This document shows, piece by piece, positions 28,820 through 38,474 of a DNA stretch of 64,000 nucleotides (position 1 is the stretch's first letter; each line of letters opens with the position of its first letter). The notes beneath the pieces were generated by a model, which saw only the letters and a list, made by a program, of their open reading frames with translations, had not been told where the DNA came from and did no database searches. Source of the DNA: a virus. Where the stretch lies: positions 1 through 64,000 of IMG/VR virus record IMGVR_UViG_3300044956_001213, one strand, 5' to 3'. Position numbers and translations under genes: made by a program.

Positions 28820-30649
28820 TTAGAAATTGGCTAAAAACGATAGCTCCTTTCTGTAATCTAAATTAGTAGAACCCTTTTCATTAAACACAGTGTTGCTATT
28901 TGAATTTTGAACTATAACATTGTTACCTGCATCTTTATCTCTTATAGATTTTAATAGATTAACGTTTTCTATCATTATTTTTTGTTCTGCTTGTTGCAAA
29001 GTTGTTGATGTCTTAATATAACTGGTTAAACTTTTGCTTAAATCTGAGACAACACGAGTAAGATTATCCACAGATTTATTAGTTTCTTCGGTATTTGCTC
29101 TTATAATATTATCTATAGGACCTCCATTTTTAATAGCTAATATTTCATCATTTTTATCAAATGAATAAGATTGCCCTTGTGAATACATAGTTCTATCTCC
29201 TGTGTCTAGAAAATCGCTTACTTTTTTAGGCTCTTTAGTTTCTGTTTCCTTAGACCTCAAGCTATTCAAGTCAAGAGTAATAAGTTTCTTGAGATTATCC
29301 CAAGTAATGTTATCCGCAACCCATCCTAAAAGCCCTTTTAAAAATCCTGTAATTTTATCCCAAAGCCCTACGACCCAATTCTTTACTGCAGAAAACGCTT
29401 TACCAGTTAATTCAACTAAATCAAAATCCTTAAAGAATTTTTGAGTTTTTTCTCCTAAATCTTTATTAAAAAATCCTATTAACCAACCTACTACTTTTCC
29501 TCCTAAGCCAACTATAAACGAAACTACTTGATTTAATATTTGATTGAGTCCTTCTAACCACTTTCCCTCTCTAAACGGTTTAAATATTTTTTCTATTCTA
29601 TCTCTTATTTCATCAAAAGAAATTAGATTTAGCCCAAAAATCTCAAAAATATCAAAAAATTCTAATATACCTGAGATAAATCCTGTTAAAAGTTTTTGAA
29701 AAAATGATTTATCTTTTAATTTATCGTCATTAAAGGCTTTAAAAAGACCTGTAACTATTTCTATTACTAAAAACAAAGGTGCTAAAAGTTTACCAAAAAT
29801 TTTACCAGCCTTAAGTCCTAAATTAAAAAAGCCTCCTAGCTTAGATAAAAACCCTAAAAATCCTTTAAAAGCTATGCCAGGTAATTTAAGTTTTCCAAAC
29901 AGGCTAGTAATTGGTTTAAAGAAATTTTTTACTTTAAAAAGTAAGCTTTTTACTGCGTTAAAAATTGAAATTACTCTAGTGCTTAAAATATTAAAAAACC
30001 CCTTTACTGATTTTACAATTTTAGAGTCTGAAATTGCAGCTCTCCAGCTCAATACAGTTTGTTTTATAGAGTTAAAAAAGCCCTTTACAATCTTACCAAT
30101 TTTTGAATCTTTTATTAAAGTAATACCTTGAATTATTTTAGACTTAATAGCTTTAAACAAGCCTGTAATAAATTTTCCTATATTTGTTTCTTTAAAAATA
30201 CCATATAATCCTTGAATAGATGTTTTTAAAAATTTAAAAAACTTTCTAATTTGATCTAGAAAACCTAACACCGCTCCAATAATAAATCCTATTACAAAAG
30301 CTAAAATAAAGAATAATTTAGCCCATGGGCCGCTTTTTACATCAGGTTTTTTACTGTCCATATCAAAAGAAAACAATCCCTTAAGCGTTTTTTGTATTTC
30401 TCTTTTACCGTCGGGTGTTATAGAATCTATTGAAATAGGAACTGCCTGATATGATTTTTGCTTTTGTTTTAATCTTCTAAATCTACCTCTATTTTCTTTT
30501 TCTTCTGGAAATAGTTGATCTTGTAACGATTTCAAAAACTCTGGATTATTGTTTTTATCATTAGATTTTAATTTTTGCATTAATGCAAAGACGCCTGCAT
30601 TAGAATTACTTGTGTCTCCCCCAATACCTGAGGTACCATCGTTGTTCAT
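28820..30649 (-). CDS. Tape measure protein (gp29-like) with 27-residue repeats
   Basis: A 609-residue, Lys/Phe-rich helical protein. A hydrophobic segment lies at 112-130. Three 27-residue repeats occupy 153-233 (KETNIGKFITGLFK, KDSKIGKIVKGFF, SDSKIVKSVKGFF), followed by further hydrophobic helices to about residue 450. The C-terminal part has NDEILAIKNGGP and a coiled coil, similar to the ends of T4-type tape measures. This protein would set tail length and be ejected to form a channel. It is short for the role, so the tail may be short or the protein may be unusually folded. A TTAAATA late box precedes the ATG. Confidence 0.75.
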   Translation of the reverse strand: MNNDGTSGIGGDTSNSNAGVFALMQKLKSNDKNNNPEFLKSLQDQLFPEEKENRGRFRRLKQKQKSYQAVPISIDSITPDGKREIQKTLKGLFSFDMDSKKPDVKSGPWAKLFFILAFVIGFIIGAVLGFLDQIRKFFKFLKTSIQGLYGIFKETNIGKFITGLFKAIKSKIIQGITLIKDSKIGKIVKGFFNSIKQTVLSWRAAISDSKIVKSVKGFFNILSTRVISIFNAVKSLLFKVKNFFKPITSLFGKLKLPGIAFKGFLGFLSKLGGFFNLGLKAGKIFGKLLAPLFLVIEIVTGLFKAFNDDKLKDKSFFQKLLTGFISGILEFFDIFEIFGLNLISFDEIRDRIEKIFKPFREGKWLEGLNQILNQVVSFIVGLGGKVVGWLIGFFNKDLGEKTQKFFKDFDLVELTGKAFSAVKNWVVGLWDKITGFLKGLLGWVADNITWDNLKKLITLDLNSLRSKETETKEPKKVSDFLDTGDRTMYSQGQSYSFDKNDEILAIKNGGPIDNIIRANTEETNKSVDNLTRVVSDLSKSLTSYIKTSTTLQQAEQKIMIENVNLLKSIRDKDAGNNVIVQNSNSNTVFNEKGSTNLDYRKELSFLANF

Positions 30650-30655
30650 TTATAA

Positions 30656-30662
30656 TATTTAA
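30656..30662 (-). promoter_or_regulatory. Late promoter box TTAAATA
   Basis: Ends 6 bases before the ATG of the tape-measure gene at 30649. Confidence 0.5.
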
Positions 30663-30676
30663 AGAAAAACGTGGGT

Positions 30677-31426
30677 TTAAACTGTAAAAAGAGTAGGGTC
30701 AATATCAATATCTATATCTTTACCACCGCTAACGAAATACTTCTTTTCAAACAGTTTAACCTCATTAATATAATTAACAATTTTAGAATTTAAAGTAAGA
30801 GGAAGTTTTTCCGCAATTTGCACTCTTTGAGAAAAGGGAATATCATTAAAAATAACGTCTATAGGTTGATTACCATCGTTAATAGTAATTTTATCTATAT
30901 ATTTTAAGAGCTCATTTATAAACATTTCACCAACTGCTTCCTTGGGTAAGTCGTCATTTTCTGGTAGAGGTTGTATCTTCTTTTTTGTCTCGTTATTAAT
31001 AAAAGTATCTTTTATTAACTGAGGTATAGAGCATGAAACTTTCAACCCGCTATCAGCTAATTCAATTGCTTTTATGTCTTCAGGTACTTGAATGTTATTA
31101 TTTACGATAAAAGAAATATCTAGATTACCTTCTTCAGAAGTAATTGTTGAAGAAAGCGACAAAGCTCTTAAAGTAACTAAGATATAACTTCTATCAATTA
31201 ATAAAAAATTAATTTTTTCTAAGCAATTTTCAATTATAATTGAATTAGCTAAATTTGAAAAAGTTAACCCTGCTAGACTTTTATCAAGCGCAGCTTTAAC
31301 TGCTTCCTTTTGCTGCTTAGTTGTTAGTCCTTTGAATTTTATTTTTTTATTAATTGAAGGTACATAAACATCGAAAACTTTATTTAAATTGTCAAGTGAT
31401 GAAAGTACATTAGAAATGTTTTCCAT
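30677..31426 (-). CDS. Tail assembly/hub protein, gp26-like candidate
   Basis: A 249-residue protein. The N-terminal segment IKFKGLTTKQQKEAVKAAL at about 29-47 resembles the start of the T4 gp26/gp51-type baseplate hub assembly family (a basic, Gln-rich helix after a short beta region). The remainder is alpha-helical. It lies between a second, similarly sized protein and the tape-measure gene, where tail assembly chaperones usually are. The ATG at 31426 follows a CTAAATA late box by 6 bases. Confidence 0.45.
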   Translation of the reverse strand: MENISNVLSSLDNLNKVFDVYVPSINKKIKFKGLTTKQQKEAVKAALDKSLAGLTFSNLANSIIIENCLEKINFLLIDRSYILVTLRALSLSSTITSEEGNLDISFIVNNNIQVPEDIKAIELADSGLKVSCSIPQLIKDTFINNETKKKIQPLPENDDLPKEAVGEMFINELLKYIDKITINDGNQPIDVIFNDIPFSQRVQIAEKLPLTLNSKIVNYINEVKLFEKKYFVSGGKDIDIDIDPTLFTV

Positions 31427-31431
31427 AAAAA

Positions 31432-32280
31432 CTATTTAGTTGGCGGTCCCTGTTTTTCAATTGGAAATGATTTAGCCTGCTCTTCATTTAATTTCTTTAC
31501 TTCAGCTTCATAAATATTGGCTAATACTAAGTTTTCTGCTAATGTGTTCTTATCTACATATTCTGGTGAATAAAACATTTTACTTACAAGTAAGTATTGA
31601 AGTTCCATTATGCTTTTTAAATTAGCAGAATACAGAGCTTTTAAAATTTCAATGAAAGACAGATTAAAGGGTGTGATTGTTATCTTTTCTTCTTTAGATA
31701 AGCCTATATTAAGTACTATTTTTTTAAACATCTCTGTAGTTTCATCGGCAAATTTTTTTAAATGATTAGTAATTTCCGCGGGAAGCATTTCAATTAGCTT
31801 AGATCGATCGTGTGGATATACTATCTCTTTTTCATTATAAAATACCTTATTAATACTATCATAATAAATGTCAAACATATTTTCAAAGGCTAATTGCTTA
31901 GGTAGTGATAATGTAATTTTTATATTCTCATCCAATTTAATAGTTTTTAAAAAATCAATTTTAAAATCTAAACAAGTTTTAAGAAAAGGCATTAAAGAAG
32001 CTTTAGAGTTAATTTTATCTTTTTTAAATTCAACTTCTGGTGAAACACTTATACATCTTAATAAAAACAAAGCACAAAATTTATCAAAATTTGTTAATTG
32101 AGTAAAAAATTCTTTTTCTATTAAACAATCATTTAAAATAACATCAAAATATTCTGAAATATGAAAATTATTATTGTTAATTAAAAATTTGTTTAAAATT
32201 CTATATTTTTCAAAACTAACTTCTTTTAGTTTTAAGCTTTTGTTTAATGTAGGTGAGTCAAAATTTAAGTAAAATTCCAT
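31432..32280 (-). CDS. Probable tail assembly protein
   Basis: A 282-residue, mostly helical protein without a diagnostic motif. The layout is similar to that of the next gene: a short beta N-terminus (FDSPTLNKSLKLKEVSFEKY), then helices, then a C-terminal FNLSFIEILKALYSANLKSI helix. It may be a distant partner or paralogue of 30677-31426 in hub or tail assembly. It is read in tandem with the tube-fold gene 32282-33190, with one base between them. Confidence 0.5.
   Translation of the reverse strand: MEFYLNFDSPTLNKSLKLKEVSFEKYRILNKFLINNNNFHISEYFDVILNDCLIEKEFFTQLTNFDKFCALFLLRCISVSPEVEFKKDKINSKASLMPFLKTCLDFKIDFLKTIKLDENIKITLSLPKQLAFENMFDIYYDSINKVFYNEKEIVYPHDRSKLIEMLPAEITNHLKKFADETTEMFKKIVLNIGLSKEEKITITPFNLSFIEILKALYSANLKSIMELQYLLVSKMFYSPEYVDKNTLAENLVLANIYEAEVKKLNEEQAKSFPIEKQGPPTK
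31433..31439 (-). promoter_or_regulatory. Late promoter box CTAAATA
   Basis: Ends 6 bases before the ATG at 31426 and overlaps the stop codon of the upstream gene. Confidence 0.5.
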
Positions 32281-32281
32281 G

Positions 32282-33190
32282 TTAGATAAACCCTAAAGGA
32301 TTTATACTACCAATTCCATTTTGAAAGGTGGTAACTCTTGGAATAGCTCCGTTTGATATTCTGTTTACTATATCCACCACTGGTAAGTATAGGCTAGTTT
32401 CTACTGTATAATTACTGTAAGTCCAGCGAGTACTGTATGTAGTGAGTTTTTCATCAACATAGTCTAGTGATTCCTCGCTGACTTGATACGGTATGCAATT
32501 ATAGAATGTAAATACCTTTCTAGGTATCATAGAGATACTATTAATTGTTCTTGAATATTGTAATAAGGTCATATTACATTTCATATTACGTAAATCTTTT
32601 TTACCTTTTATATCACCAGGTCTAGCTGTCATACCGTAATGAGATCCTAAGATTACCCACGGTCTTATAACAAAATCTATAAACGATGTGTTTGTTTCTT
32701 TAAAATCTATTATTAACTCTGAAGGATCAGTTCTTCTATTTTTAGCAATAATACCTGGCAAAAAGCCCCTATTATTTGAAACAGAAATACCATCTACATT
32801 ATAGTATTCAGCAGGAATAGTAACTTCATGAGCAAACAGACATCCAATTATTTTTTGAAGAGGAAAGCTTTTTAAAATGTTTACTGCTGTATCTATGTTA
32901 AATCCTTTTTTACTACCATCTATTCTTTCCAAGCCTTGAATTAAGCTTGTTCTTATAGCGGGTGGATAGCGATCTATAACAACAATCCATTGAGTTGAAG
33001 TGGGTATGGAAGTAAACCACGATTCCATTTGTACAAGAAAATAATCACGAACGCTAATTAACGGTACTCCAGGTATATTAAACCCAAATAGCTCAGTAAT
33101 TTGAGGCGAGAAGGCTGGGTTTGTTCCGTCTAAAAGGCCGTTAAAATTTCGACCTATTCCGTTAAGCGCATCCGTAATCGGATTATTCAC
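32282..33190 (-). CDS. Tube-fold tail protein (gp54-like candidate)
   Basis: A 302-residue protein. Its second half carries the hallmarks of tail-tube folds: VFTFYNCIPYQVSEESLDYV followed by a strand rich in Thr and Tyr (TTYSTRWTYSNYTVE). The N-terminal half is an added domain, as in T4 gp54, the tube initiator. It lies next to the tube gene 33199-33747. The GTG at 33190 is supported by an ATAAATA late box 5 bases upstream. Confidence 0.55.
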   Translation of the reverse strand: MNNPITDALNGIGRNFNGLLDGTNPAFSPQITELFGFNIPGVPLISVRDYFLVQMESWFTSIPTSTQWIVVIDRYPPAIRTSLIQGLERIDGSKKGFNIDTAVNILKSFPLQKIIGCLFAHEVTIPAEYYNVDGISVSNNRGFLPGIIAKNRRTDPSELIIDFKETNTSFIDFVIRPWVILGSHYGMTARPGDIKGKKDLRNMKCNMTLLQYSRTINSISMIPRKVFTFYNCIPYQVSEESLDYVDEKLTTYSTRWTYSNYTVETSLYLPVVDIVNRISNGAIPRVTTFQNGIGSINPLGFI

Positions 33191-33195
33191 TTAAT

Positions 33196-33202
33196 TATTT
33201 AT
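33196..33202 (-). promoter_or_regulatory. Late promoter box ATAAATA
   Basis: Ends 5 bases before the GTG at 33190. It overlaps the end of the tail-tube gene. Confidence 0.7.
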
Positions 33203-33747
33203 CCAATATTACGCCAGTAGTGATAAGAAACGGTAGCAGTGAATTCAATTGTTTCACCAGTACCAGAAGCTATATTATAGGTAATAGGACCTACATTGCG
33301 TACTGATACACCAACTAATTGATATTGAGCTACTTTATTAAGCTGATTATCTAGCTGTACTAAATCCATAATAGCTGTCTGCTTAGGTGCAAAGTAATTA
33401 CCGGTTGAATTAGCATCATTAAAAATGTCAAACGACCATTGTTCAAATTTTTGACGGATTTGTGAATTAGCATCAGCATAAAATGTAAGGTCATACGCAT
33501 CACTACCCGGGTATTGAGAGACACCAGGAATATTAAAGTTTAACCCCATATAAGGTACTTCTACATTCTTAATTGAACGTGCGGGTAAGGTAGCAGTTTT
33601 TACAAAAACTAAATCATCTTGATCAAACGTCACATTACTTGCGCCACCAGTATTAATTGATAATACTCTAAAATTAAAATCGCGTGCGAATTCACGAGTA
33701 GCTGCTACTCTGTAAAAATCTGTAATAAGTTGATTTACGTCTGCCAT
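33199..33747 (-). CDS. 19: Tail tube protein gp19-like
   Basis: A 182-residue tube monomer. Features of the gp19/Hcp-type fold are FVKTATLPARSIKNVEVPYMG at about 48-68 (the conserved Leu-Pro loop), then DLTFYADANSQIRQKFEQW, and a terminal strand EFTATVSYHYWRN. It directly follows the sheath gene, as in T4, where the order is gp18 then gp19. The late box ATAAATA lies 5 bases before the ATG and a second overlapping copy just upstream. Confidence 0.85.
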   Translation of the reverse strand: MADVNQLITDFYRVAATREFARDFNFRVLSINTGGASNVTFDQDDLVFVKTATLPARSIKNVEVPYMGLNFNIPGVSQYPGSDAYDLTFYADANSQIRQKFEQWSFDIFNDANSTGNYFAPKQTAIMDLVQLDNQLNKVAQYQLVGVSVRNVGPITYNIASGTGETIEFTATVSYHYWRNIG

Positions 33748-33752
33748 AAAAT

Positions 33753-33759
33753 TATTTAT
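33753..33759 (-). promoter_or_regulatory. Late promoter box ATAAATA (doubled)
   Basis: Ends 5 bases before the ATG of the tube gene at 33747. A second overlapping copy is at 33757-33763. Confidence 0.7.
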
Positions 33760-33772
33760 TTATCTATTATGA

Positions 33773-36079
33773 TTACGTTACAATCTCCTGGAAGTTTGTA
33801 CCGGTTCTTGTAGCGTAGAAATTAACTAAAATATATTCTGCAGCTCTTACCGGTTTAATGTATATATCTATTACTACTGTATTGTCATCAATAATAGCAG
33901 GTGTATTGTTGCGCTCATCACAAATTAATAGATAATCGTATATACCTTGAGTATTTTTAGCATTATCAAATATTGGTGATAGGCTATTTAAAATTTGTGT
34001 GCGTGTGAATAACGTGTTGGGCTCGAATAAGAAATACTTAACTGTATCTCTTGTTGCGACTTCTAGATTTAAAAATAATCTACGTACGTTAATTCGATCA
34101 AAAGCGCCGGGCTTTTTCTGTAATGTCTTTTGTCCAAAAATTACAAAGCCTTCGGCTGGAAAAAACGCAACAGGGTTGATATTAATCCTATAGAGTTGAT
34201 CACGCTGCTTTTGCTTGGGATATATCCCTAGATCAGCAACACCTGCTAGCGTACCGCGTGTGAACCCGGCTGGCGCATACCACGGTTGATATGTATTATC
34301 AGTATTTGCCATAGCTGCAGCTGCAAAACCAGAAAAAGGTACCCATACTTGTTGATTTGTTGCAATATCGGCAACTTTTGCAATATTACCAAATACACAA
34401 GCATAGCTCGTATCAATTCCAGAGAACTGATTTTTTAGTGGCCAAAAAATATCGGATGAAAATGAAGTTCCTGGATTATCTAACGTCCTTACGTTAGCCC
34501 CTTGTATAAAAATATTAGATATAGCATCAGCTATAAATAAGTGATCTTTGCGGCTATTAGCAAGATTAAGAAACACACCAGCAACAGAATTATATAAATC
34601 CACAGTTGTTGAAGGTGTTAAAGGGTTTTGACTCTTAAGTTCTGTTGCAACAGTATCATAAAAAACTGTATCATCAAAATAACCGAACGTTGAGGGATTG
34701 AATGAATTTATATAAATTGTTCCTAAACCAGCTTCGAGAACGAGATTAATAGGAAATAAATCAACATTGCTAATTTTCTCACTGGCAGCTGTAAGCTTTG
34801 CAGGTATATTACCAATAACTTTTGTTGCTAAATTTGTATCTGAATAATCTCCTAGTGCGTAAAGTGAAGACGTTGTACCGTAATCTACAACTAGCTGTTC
34901 AACAACATTGTTAGGTGCACCGACACGCAATAGGTACTCAGATAAATCTTCGCCTTCTAGTAGATTAGATAATGCTTGTGTCAAAAAGCGAGTTTTTTTC
35001 GTTGGTGTTCCGTTAAGATTAAGCCATGTTGTACCATTCTTGTTCGAAATAAATGGATTAATAATTGTTGTTACGTTTAAAGAGTTTTGATCAACATTCT
35101 CCATAAAATAACTAACTGCAGGTCCACCGTTAATGCTATTAATTTCTCTATTAGCATCGAAAGAAGCTGTATAACCTTCCTGAAGCACAAAATCGAGTGC
35201 AATTGTGTCGGGTGAAAAGACAGATTGTCTTAACTTAAATACACCTAACGTTACAGTATCGTCAAACTGTCTCGATGAAATATCAAAGGAAGGTATATTT
35301 TCTAAAACTTCAGATACACTGCCCTGTAGACCTGTTGAATCAGCTGAAAGTGTAAAGTTAAGCCTTACTTGAGGTATTTCAACAAAATTATTTAATGAAA
35401 ACTGCGAAATAGCTGTAGCAGCGCTATTAATAGTTAATACACTGTTAACATCATTAAACGGCGTAGCAGGATTTAAGTTTGTATTGTCTATAAAGCTAAT
35501 GTATGTTCCTTCAAATTTTGTATTAATTGTAGATTGTGCCTTGTTTAATACTATAACGCCTGCACCGGAAAGCGAAGCAATAGAGTCAAATAGCTTTGCC
35601 CCACCAGTGTCAGAGCTCCATTCAAAACCATCACCCTTAAGAATAGAAAGATATTCAGACTGAGTTAATTTCAAGTGCGTTGGCGCACCAAAGAAATATG
35701 TACTATCAGTGTTAGTAAGGTTAGTTGTTGTAGAGCCAAGAAAAGACGAATAAGCAACTACTGGAAACACCAGTGCACTATATTCTTCGCTCGTATCTAC
35801 CCCAGCATTTTCACCGTACGGTAAACGATATACTATAACGTTAGCAGGTGATTGTAAGGTAGCTTTGACTGTGTGATAAAAATATCTTTCTGCAGAATTT
35901 GTTGATGCACCGAATATCTGTTCAAACTCTGATAATGATGAAATGCTAATCGGTTCAGATATAGGGCCTTTTGCGGCAAAACCGGGGATAAATACGGTTG
36001 TTGCTGGGGTTCCAACACCTCTTAATGATAAATCTATTTCTTGAATCTGTACCCCAGGGCTTTGAATTGTGCGTGCCAT
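33773..36079 (-). CDS. 18: Tail sheath protein gp18-like
   Basis: A 768-residue contractile sheath protein. The N-terminus (RTIQSPGVQIQEIDLSLRGV, then TTVFIPGFAAKGP) is typical, as is the C-terminal INVRRLFLNLEVATRDTVKY followed by an RTQ segment and a final beta hairpin that interlocks subunits. The size is close to T4 gp18 (659) with a larger surface domain in the middle. The base composition is less AT-rich than average, as expected of a very abundant protein. It has its own late box 6 bases upstream of the ATG. Confidence 0.92.
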   Translation of the reverse strand: MARTIQSPGVQIQEIDLSLRGVGTPATTVFIPGFAAKGPISEPISISSLSEFEQIFGASTNSAERYFYHTVKATLQSPANVIVYRLPYGENAGVDTSEEYSALVFPVVAYSSFLGSTTTNLTNTDSTYFFGAPTHLKLTQSEYLSILKGDGFEWSSDTGGAKLFDSIASLSGAGVIVLNKAQSTINTKFEGTYISFIDNTNLNPATPFNDVNSVLTINSAATAISQFSLNNFVEIPQVRLNFTLSADSTGLQGSVSEVLENIPSFDISSRQFDDTVTLGVFKLRQSVFSPDTIALDFVLQEGYTASFDANREINSINGGPAVSYFMENVDQNSLNVTTIINPFISNKNGTTWLNLNGTPTKKTRFLTQALSNLLEGEDLSEYLLRVGAPNNVVEQLVVDYGTTSSLYALGDYSDTNLATKVIGNIPAKLTAASEKISNVDLFPINLVLEAGLGTIYINSFNPSTFGYFDDTVFYDTVATELKSQNPLTPSTTVDLYNSVAGVFLNLANSRKDHLFIADAISNIFIQGANVRTLDNPGTSFSSDIFWPLKNQFSGIDTSYACVFGNIAKVADIATNQQVWVPFSGFAAAAMANTDNTYQPWYAPAGFTRGTLAGVADLGIYPKQKQRDQLYRININPVAFFPAEGFVIFGQKTLQKKPGAFDRINVRRLFLNLEVATRDTVKYFLFEPNTLFTRTQILNSLSPIFDNAKNTQGIYDYLLICDERNNTPAIIDDNTVVIDIYIKPVRAAEYILVNFYATRTGTNFQEIVT

Positions 36080-36085
36080 ATAAAG

Positions 36086-36092
36086 TATTTAT
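36086..36092 (-). promoter_or_regulatory. Late promoter box ATAAATA
   Basis: Ends 6 bases before the ATG of the sheath gene at 36079. Confidence 0.7.
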
Positions 36093-36121
36093 GTTTTTTC
36101 AGATAAAACTTTTAATTTTTT

Positions 36122-36736
36122 TTACAAAGTATCTATTTGTTCTACTAAAGAAATAGATAGTTGAGAATAACTAAAAGAAAAAGATGTCTCTACTTCGCCG
36201 TTATCTCTATTATTAAAAATAATACCACCTAAAGATATAGGAAACGCGTCGGTATATAAAAATTCTACAACTCTTTTGTCATATTCGTCTAATGCAAATA
36301 TAGAAAGGTTGGCCCTATATAATAAATTGTCTCTGTTTGCAGATTGTGTTTTAACAGGATCAGTTAAATTGTCTTTGTCAAATATACTTCTTTTAGAGTC
36401 GTTTAATAAATCTAACCATTTATAAATGGTCCAATAATTATTAAATCTATTATCAACAGTAAAGTTAACAGTGACCGGGGGGTATGGCTCTCGCGAGTGG
36501 CTAGAGGCTGCAAGTGTTTGACCTGCGTAACGTATGTTAACAACAGGAACTTCTATATCAGGTACTACAGCTCCGTAAACTGAAAACTGCAATGCATCGG
36601 GTAATATAGTTGAATTATCTCTAGAAGTTTTTTTAGAAATTTTTTTAAGCCCTTCTGGAAAATTTAAAACAAGTAAAAATTTATCTTTACGAGATTTATT
36701 AAACGGACTTTGAACATAGGGTTCTAGATTTGCCAT
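36122..36736 (-). CDS. Second tail tube-like protein
   Basis: A 204-residue protein with the tube-fold layout: an early FLLVLNFPEGL strand, then FSVYGAVVPDIEVPVVNIRYAG at about 65-86 (compare the loop in gp19), then VTVNFTVDNRFNNYWTIYKW, and a C-terminal FSYSQLSISLV strand. It lies on the other side of the sheath gene from the gp19-like protein. It may be a second tube subunit, a tail terminator (gp3/gp15-like) or a tube-end protein. It has its own ATAAATA late box 5 bases before the ATG. Confidence 0.65.
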   Translation of the reverse strand: MANLEPYVQSPFNKSRKDKFLLVLNFPEGLKKISKKTSRDNSTILPDALQFSVYGAVVPDIEVPVVNIRYAGQTLAASSHSREPYPPVTVNFTVDNRFNNYWTIYKWLDLLNDSKRSIFDKDNLTDPVKTQSANRDNLLYRANLSIFALDEYDKRVVEFLYTDAFPISLGGIIFNNRDNGEVETSFSFSYSQLSISLVEQIDTL

Positions 36737-36741
36737 AAAAT

Positions 36742-36748
36742 TATTTAT
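36742..36748 (-). promoter_or_regulatory. Late promoter box ATAAATA
   Basis: Ends 5 bases before the ATG at 36736. It lies over the end of the terminase gene. Confidence 0.7.
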
Positions 36749-38463
36749 CTTAATTGACGCCAGCCCTGAGCTTCTAAATCATTTATTTCATTATAATTGT
36801 TAGAATTATCACCTTCAATAACTATAGGAAGCGGTGGAATACCATCATGATAATTTTTTTCGTTACTATAAATTGAAGCAGGATTAATAAAATATTTTAT
36901 ACCATAATCTAACGATTTAAGTTTTAATGGTTTTTGATTGTTGTCGTATTGAGCTATTTCAAAATATTTTTCAACTAGACCGTTTTCTAGTATTATTAAT
37001 GCCCATAATAAACTCATCACTCTATCGTCCCAACTGTCTACACCTTGCTTTGCAGCCCACGTACCGTTTGGATATCTTACAAATCCTTTTAATTCGTTTA
37101 AAGTTTTCATATCTCTAATTTTTAAAACTTTTAACTCTGATAACCAATATCTCATATTTATAACACCCTTGTATTTTGTGTTAGTATGAGCTTGTACACC
37201 AATTTTATTAAAACTTACAGGACCTGCCTTTATACCATATGAAACTATATTTTCATACCCTAATGTATTTTTAAGTTGATCTACCACTTGAGCGCCGCAA
37301 TTGTTTCTTTCTATTAAAGCAAAAGGTGATCCCCAATGTTTTAAGATTTCGTGCAACTTAGTTGTAAAATTGTAGGGGCTAATTGTACGGTCATGATAAA
37401 TGGCTACTTGTTTAATTTCTCTAAGATCGGTAATATCTAAAATCTGTATTACGCTTGCTGCTTCGCCGACACCCTCACTTATATCAACACCCGCTACATA
37501 TATGTGATCTTTATCAGGTTCATCCCACATTAAATATTTTCCTTCTTCAAAAATAAAATTAGGTTCAATACATTCTAATCTCATTTCTTCGAAAAGCTTT
37601 TCATCTAATGCGCTCTCCCCAGCTTGTAAGAAAACATTTCCAAATTCCTGATCGAAAACTTCTCTACTACCTAGAGTACGAATAGTTTTTTCTTTCCACG
37701 CATTATCTCGCCCAGGAAACTCCCACCAATCAACCTTTTCGGCATGCCAATCGTTTTTACCTTCTATAGCGCCTGAATAAAGTTCATGAAAAAGATTATC
37801 TGTTCCGTTTGGTGTTGAAGCAACAAATATCTTAGACTTTTTAGAAGATGAAATAATAGGATATACAGAGCTCCAGAATTGCTCAACAAGATGATTGTCA
37901 ATAAATGCCAACTCGTCCAAAATAAGAACATTACAGCTATCACCTCGCCCAGCATCGCTACTAGTCGTTGAAATACCGATACTAGATCCATTTCCTAGCG
38001 ACATTGACGTTTTTCCGTATTCTACTGTTCCAGGTTTTAAGTAGTTAGGTAGTTTCTCATAAGCTAAACGAACTCTCTTAAAAATATTAATAGCAGTTTG
38101 TTCTTTGTTAGCTACAATAAGAATACGCTGATCTTCAAAAAAGCTAGCAATCCATAGAGCATATATTGTCATAAGAGTGGTTTTTCCAATTTGGCGACTT
38201 GCTAATAAACAAACAAACCTATTATCTCTTAAACTCCTTAAAATGCGTTTTTGATACGAATGTAACTTAATTTTTATTTTACCTTCATCTAGATTTGTTA
38301 TAAAAAAGAAGTTTTCTGCAAAATAAAGAATATTTTTTCTACACTTAGCTATATCTTCAATCCATTCCGGATGTGCTTCATAATCAAATACCGCATCTGT
38401 ATTGGGTAAATTTTGATTACCTAAATAAAATTGACTTTCTTGTTTTTTAAGCATATATAACAT
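36745..38463 (-). CDS. 17: Terminase large subunit gp17-like
   Basis: A 572-residue packaging motor. The ATPase domain has Walker A SRQIGKT at 89-95 and Walker B LILDELAF at 180-187, followed by the coupling motif ASTPNG. The nuclease domain begins near 324 with VAGVDISEG, whose Asp is the first metal ligand, and further acidic residues follow (SWDDRVMSL near the end). Two start codons are possible (38463 or 38454). The first is used here. The start region overlaps the late promoter of the divergent gene 38475-39392. Confidence 0.93.
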   Translation of the reverse strand: MLYMLKKQESQFYLGNQNLPNTDAVFDYEAHPEWIEDIAKCRKNILYFAENFFFITNLDEGKIKIKLHSYQKRILRSLRDNRFVCLLASRQIGKTTLMTIYALWIASFFEDQRILIVANKEQTAINIFKRVRLAYEKLPNYLKPGTVEYGKTSMSLGNGSSIGISTTSSDAGRGDSCNVLILDELAFIDNHLVEQFWSSVYPIISSSKKSKIFVASTPNGTDNLFHELYSGAIEGKNDWHAEKVDWWEFPGRDNAWKEKTIRTLGSREVFDQEFGNVFLQAGESALDEKLFEEMRLECIEPNFIFEEGKYLMWDEPDKDHIYVAGVDISEGVGEAASVIQILDITDLREIKQVAIYHDRTISPYNFTTKLHEILKHWGSPFALIERNNCGAQVVDQLKNTLGYENIVSYGIKAGPVSFNKIGVQAHTNTKYKGVINMRYWLSELKVLKIRDMKTLNELKGFVRYPNGTWAAKQGVDSWDDRVMSLLWALIILENGLVEKYFEIAQYDNNQKPLKLKSLDYGIKYFINPASIYSNEKNYHDGIPPLPIVIEGDNSNNYNEINDLEAQGWRQLR

Positions 38464-38468
38464 AAATA
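38462..38468 (+). promoter_or_regulatory. Late promoter box ATAAATA
   Basis: Ends 6 bases before the ATG at 38475. It lies on top of the start codon of the divergent terminase gene. Confidence 0.7.
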
Positions 38469-38474
38469 CTTAAT

